Positions 6,628-10,000 of a DNA stretch of 10,000 bases are shown one piece after another. Source of the DNA: Peribacillus simplex (GTDB lineage: Bacteria; Bacillota; Bacilli; Bacillales; DSM-1321). The position numbers and the translations under genes were made by a program. The stretch is taken from the NCBI RefSeq assembly GCF_030123325.1, contig NZ_CP126106.1:1-10000 (forward strand). Reading direction: 5' to 3'. The notes beneath the pieces were generated by a model that saw only the letters and a list, made by a program, of their open reading frames with translations, was not told where the DNA came from and ran no database searches. The first letter of the stretch is position 1, and every line of letters begins with the position of its first letter.

Positions 6628-9171
6628 ATGTCAGAAAATGAAAGATCAGGTGTAAAAGAAATAAATATAAGTACCGAGATGCGGACATCGTTTTTGGATT
6701 ATGCGATGAGTGTTATCGTGTCTCGGGCTTTGCCTGATGTAAGGGACGGTTTAAAACCGGTACACCGAAGAATTCTTTATGCAATGAATGATCTTGGAAT
6801 GACTTCGGATAAACCATTTAAAAAATCTGCCCGTATTGTCGGGGAAGTAATCGGTAAATATCACCCGCATGGTGATTCAGCCGTATATGAAACGATGGTA
6901 CGGATGGCGCAGCCTTTTAACTATCGCTATATGCTTGTCGATGGTCATGGGAATTTCGGTTCAGTCGATGGAGACCAAGCTGCCGCAATGAGGTACACAG
7001 AAGCAAGAATGTCAAAGATTTCGATGGAATTGCTTCGCGATTTAAATAAAGATACGGTTAATTTCCAAGATAACTATGATGGTTCAGAAAGAGAACCAGC
7101 GGTTATGCCAGCCCGTTTTCCGAACTTGTTAGTGAATGGATCATCTGGTATAGCGGTAGGGATGGCAACCAATATTCCACCACATCAATTAGGCGAGGTA
7201 ATTGACGGCGTATTGGCTTTAAGCAAGAATCCTGAAATTACAATTCCTGAGTTGATGGAATATATCCCTGGGCCGGACTTTCCGACAGCCGGTTTGATTT
7301 TAGGGAGAAGTGGAATCAGAAAGGCCTATGAAACCGGAAAAGGGTCAATCATTCAACGTGCGAAAGTCGAGATTGAAGAGAAATCCAATGGTAAACAGGT
7401 AATCCTTGTTAAGGAAATCCCTTATCAAGTGAATAAAGCAAGATTGATTGAAAAAATTGCCGAACTTGCTCGAGATAAGAAAATCGAAGGCATTACCGAC
7501 TTACGGGATGAATCGGATCGCAATGGCATGCGTATTGTCATGGAGCTTCGAAAGGATGTTAATGCGAATGTCCTTTTAAACAACCTGTATAAGCATACCG
7601 CGATGCAGACTACCTTCGGAATCAACCTGCTTGCTTTGGTGGACGGACAGCCTAAAGTATTGAATTTAAAACAATGCCTGCACTACTACTTAGAGCATCA
7701 GCAGGTAGTCATACGGCGCAGGACTGAATTTGAATTACGGAAAGCGGAAGCCCGCGCCCATATTTTAGAAGGGTTGCGCATTGCACTTGATAATTTGGAT
7801 GCAGTCATTACGTTGATCCGCAGTTCCCAAACGACAGAAATTGCCCGTGAAGGCTTAATGACACAATTCTCACTTTCTGAAAAACAGGCGCAAGCTATCC
7901 TGGATATGCGTTTACAGCGTTTGACAGGTCTGGAACGTGAAAAAATTGAAGATGAATATCAGGCATTAATGGCTATAATTGCAGAATATAAAGCGATTCT
8001 TGCTGATGAGGAAAAGGTTCTTGAAATTATTCGTGAAGAGCTTCTTGAAATTAAAGAGCGTTTTGATGATAAACGGAGAACTGAAATCACATTAGCCGGC
8101 TTTGAAAGCCTGGAAGATGAGGATTTAATCCCAGAGGAAAATATAATCGTGACACTTACGCATAACGGTTATATTAAACGCTTGCCTGCAACCACATACC
8201 GCAGTCAAAAACGCGGAGGGCGCGGAATACAGGGTATGGGAACGAATACAGATGACTTCGTCGGTCACTTGTTAACCACATCGACTCATGACACTCTTTT
8301 ATTCTTCACCAACAAAGGTAAAGTCTATCGTTCCAAAGGATATGAAATACCTGAATATGGTAGAACGGCAAAAGGATTGCCGCTTATCAACTTGTTGGAA
8401 GTCGATAAGGGCGAGTGGGTCAACGCAATCATACCTGTGAAGGAATTTGCTGACGATTGGTATTTATTCTTCACGACCAGACATGGGGTATCAAAGCGTA
8501 CACCTTTGTCTTCTTTTGCAAATATCCGTAATAATGGTTTAATTGCCCTAGGTTTACGTGAAGATGATGAATTGATTTCTGTCCGTCTTACGAATGGAGA
8601 GAAACAGATCATAATTGGAACGAAGTCCGGGATGATGATTCGTTTCCCTGAGACGGATGTACGGACAATGGGACGTACTGCAGCGGGAGTTAAAGGAATT
8701 TCCTTAGGGACGAATGATGAAGTCGTCGGAATGGAAATTCTTGAAGATGATGAAGAAGTCCTCATCGTTACGAAAAACGGTTATGGCAAACGGACCTCTG
8801 CGGAAGAATACCGTATTCAAAGCCGTGGAGGGAAAGGAATAAAAACATGTAATGTCACTGAGAAAAATGGTGAACTAATAGCCGTGAAAACTGTTACGGG
8901 TGAAGATGAAGATTTGATGCTGATTACAGCAGCTGGTGTATTGATCCGGATGGAAGTCGAAGGCATTTCTAAAACGGGCCGTAATACACAGGGTGTTAAG
9001 CTCATCCGACTCGAATCCGCTGATAATGAATATGTTTCGACGGTAGCCATCGTAGGAAGAGAGGAAGAAGAAAAAGACATGGAAATAGAAACGGTCACGG
9101 CTCCTGATTCTGATTCTGAACCTACTGAAATTGAAAAAAATGAAGAAACTGAAAAAGATACGGAAGAATGA
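6628..9171 (+). CDS. gyrA: DNA gyrase subunit A
   Basis: GyrA is the DNA-cleaving and wrapping subunit of gyrase. The 847-residue product is about 26 longer than the 821 of B. subtilis. The winged-helix region holds the quinolone-determining segment GDSAVYE at 82-88, with the drug-sensitive S84 and E88 both present. The catalytic tyrosine is Y123 in RYTEARM. A coiled-coil and tower region follows to about 490. The C-terminal beta-pinwheel has the GyrA box QKRGGRG at 527-533, which distinguishes gyrase from topoisomerase IV, and blade repeats such as GRTAKG, GRTAAG and GRNTQG. Residues 812-847 are a very acidic tail (18 of 36 are Asp or Glu), which accounts for most of the extra length. The start has AGGAGGT at 6614-6620, seven bases from the ATG. 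A strong terminator follows. Confidence 0.98.
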   Translation: MSENERSGVKEINISTEMRTSFLDYAMSVIVSRALPDVRDGLKPVHRRILYAMNDLGMTSDKPFKKSARIVGEVIGKYHPHGDSAVYETMVRMAQPFNYRYMLVDGHGNFGSVDGDQAAAMRYTEARMSKISMELLRDLNKDTVNFQDNYDGSEREPAVMPARFPNLLVNGSSGIAVGMATNIPPHQLGEVIDGVLALSKNPEITIPELMEYIPGPDFPTAGLILGRSGIRKAYETGKGSIIQRAKVEIEEKSNGKQVILVKEIPYQVNKARLIEKIAELARDKKIEGITDLRDESDRNGMRIVMELRKDVNANVLLNNLYKHTAMQTTFGINLLALVDGQPKVLNLKQCLHYYLEHQQVVIRRRTEFELRKAEARAHILEGLRIALDNLDAVITLIRSSQTTEIAREGLMTQFSLSEKQAQAILDMRLQRLTGLEREKIEDEYQALMAIIAEYKAILADEEKVLEIIREELLEIKERFDDKRRTEITLAGFESLEDEDLIPEENIIVTLTHNGYIKRLPATTYRSQKRGGRGIQGMGTNTDDFVGHLLTTSTHDTLLFFTNKGKVYRSKGYEIPEYGRTAKGLPLINLLEVDKGEWVNAIIPVKEFADDWYLFFTTRHGVSKRTPLSSFANIRNNGLIALGLREDDELISVRLTNGEKQIIIGTKSGMMIRFPETDVRTMGRTAAGVKGISLGTNDEVVGMEILEDDEEVLIVTKNGYGKRTSAEEYRIQSRGGKGIKTCNVTEKNGELIAVKTVTGEDEDLMLITAAGVLIRMEVEGISKTGRNTQGVKLIRLESADNEYVSTVAIVGREEEEKDMEIETVTAPDSDSEPTEIEKNEETEKDTEE

Positions 9172-9180
9172 TCTTTTCAC

Positions 9181-9216
9181 AAAAAAGACCCAGGCAATTG
9201 AGCTGGGTCTTTTTTT
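9181..9216. terminator. Strong bidirectional intrinsic terminator after gyrA
   Basis: Arms AAAAAAGACCCAG (9181-9193) and CTGGGTCTTTTTT (9203-9215) pair perfectly around a nine-base loop. The GC-rich core is GACCCAG/CTGGGTC and the plus-strand U-tract has seven T (9210-9216). Six A at 9181-9186 give a U-tract on the minus strand as well. It begins nine bases after the gyrA stop codon and ends the gyrase operon. Confidence 0.93.
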
Positions 9217-9218
9217 GT

Positions 9219-9265
9219 GCTTAAGAAAAAATTCAAACTGATTTCAAGAGTGTTTGAATTTAAGC
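9219..9265. repeat. Imperfect inverted repeat after the gyrA terminator
   Basis: GCTTAA (9219-9224) pairs with TTAAGC (9260-9265), and ATTCAAAC (9231-9238) with GTTTGAAT (9252-9259), leaving a six-base bulge (GAAAAA, 9225-9230) and a 13-base loop. No U-tract follows on either strand, so it is not a second terminator. The remaining spacer to 9397 is AT-rich and shows nothing else clear. A -10-like TAGAAT at 9373-9378 lacks a convincing -35. Confidence 0.5.
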
Positions 9266-9410
9266 AAAAAGACTTATCATATTTAGGGTATTTAAAATAA
9301 AAAATGCTAATAAATTGAATTTATTTAGGTATTTAATCACAAAAAAAGATAGTTCCTACCATGTTTTTCAAATAGAATGATACTCGCCGATATTACCGAG
9401 GTGAAACGTT

Positions 9411-10000
9411 TTGCTAGTGAAAACTCGCTATTTAATCGAAGGCTGCATCCTGTCAAAAGAGATTAGAGGTCTTTCGAACAGACCCATTATGTATGAAAAA
9501 ACAATATTGACCCGGCAATTAATCGAAGCGTTGCAAGTCTTTTTAATAACAGAGGTAAGCGTTGAAAAAACTTTGATTGATGGAAAGAGATTTCTGCCGA
9601 AAGAAGGAATGGATCAAGAATGGGATGAAATGGAAGAGTCAGCGGATTTCACGGATTTTTATCTTAAGTCAGTACAAACATATAAATGATTATTTAAAAA
9701 TTGGCAAGCGGGCAGTAAAGTCGAGGTGGCCATGATTCGTTTAATCATGATCCCCCTTATGGACAAGGCTTTAGAGGAACCAGGAAACATTTTGAAAGCT
9801 GCACCACTATTGCAATAAAGAAGACTATGTATACCATCATGCCATTTCCATTGGATTAATAGGAGGATATATTGCATTTAAAATGAAATGCAATAGGGCT
9901 GATGTCTACCAAGCTGCAATTGGCGGATGTCTGGCAGATTGCGGGATGGCAAAGCTGCCACCAAGGTTATTAAGTAGAACGGGAAGCCTGACAGCAGATG
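9411..10000 (+). pseudogene. Disrupted HD-GYP-type protein gene, truncated by window edge
   Basis: The gene starts at TTG 9411, seven bases after GAGGTG (9398-9403). It reads MLVKTRYLIEGCILSKEIRG onward for 92 residues to TGA at 9687-9689. The same frame continues beyond that stop with plausible protein (LFKNWQAGSKVEVA to EEPGNILK). At about 9795-9797 the reading moves by +1 and goes on as LHHYCNKEDYVYHHAISIG, then GGCLADCGMAKLPPRLL, to the window end. This looks like one HD-GYP-family protein with one nonsense codon and one frameshift, the latter fitting a single extra A in the AAA at 9795-9797. Intact HD-GYP proteins are mostly cyclic-di-GMP phosphodiesterases. Here the expected HD pair of LLHDIGK is Ala-Asp (9934-9939), so even an intact relative may lack normal activity. 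The 92-residue first part could still be made. Sequencing error is the main alternative. Confidence 0.8.

Noticed and set aside
9286..9291. GGGTAT as a SigB-type -10 element
   Set aside because: No GTTT-type -35 lies at the needed distance; the nearest GTTTGAAT is about 28 bases away.
9659..9877. 72-codon minus-strand open frame near the right end
   Set aside because: The plus strand here encodes the recognisable remains of the HD-GYP-type protein; the minus frame has no family resemblance and no convincing ribosome binding site.
9861..9885. AGGAGG followed by ATG 9883 as a restart site in the broken HD-GYP gene
   Set aside because: The gap is 16 bases, too long for a good site, and AGGAGG here encodes part of the Gly-Gly pair of the family protein. 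The nearer TTG at 9872 is in the wrong frame.

Overview
The window is the chromosomal replication-origin locus of a low-GC Gram-positive bacterium of the Bacillaceae. Gene order is dnaA, oriC, dnaN, rlbA (yaaA), recF, remB (yaaB), gyrB, gyrA, all on the + strand. This is the order known from Bacillus subtilis, and the proteins match that species' families closely in length and motifs. The last gene, an HD-GYP-type gene directly after gyrA where B. subtilis has an rRNA operon, suggests a different Bacillaceae genus, perhaps Peribacillus-like; that genus guess is weak inference. Base 1 is the TTG start codon of dnaA, so the sequence was probably rotated to begin at dnaA.

Layout. 1-1350: dnaA, the initiator. 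1351-1543: the dnaA-dnaN spacer, with seven DnaA boxes or box-like sites, six DnaA-trio elements, and an AT-rich unwinding segment that runs up to the dnaN ribosome binding site. Two facing DnaA boxes here also form a hairpin followed by a T run, which looks like an intrinsic terminator for dnaA. 1544-2680: dnaN, the sliding clamp. 2681-2900: an AT-rich spacer with a terminator-like hairpin, further inverted repeats and a probable SigA promoter. 2901-9171: rlbA, recF, remB, gyrB and gyrA, closely spaced and probably largely co-transcribed, ending at a strong bidirectional terminator (9181-9216). 9217-9410: an AT-rich spacer with one imperfect hairpin. 9411-10000: an HD-GYP-type gene broken by an in-frame TGA and a +1 frameshift; it runs off the right edge.

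Function. DnaA opens the origin, DnaN tethers the polymerase, RecF acts in recombinational repair at replication gaps, and GyrA and GyrB form the gyrase that relieves the positive supercoils made by replication. RlbA (S4 RNA-binding fold) and RemB (DUF370) are the usual small passengers of this cluster.

The points most worth a second look are Asn in place of Asp in the GyrB EGDSAGG motif (the position of a classic quinolone-resistance substitution), the terminator-like hairpin built from DnaA boxes, the very regular DnaA-trio tract, and the doubly disrupted HD-GYP gene, which also lacks the canonical HD pair. I found no mobile element, CRISPR array, RNA gene or new multi-gene system.
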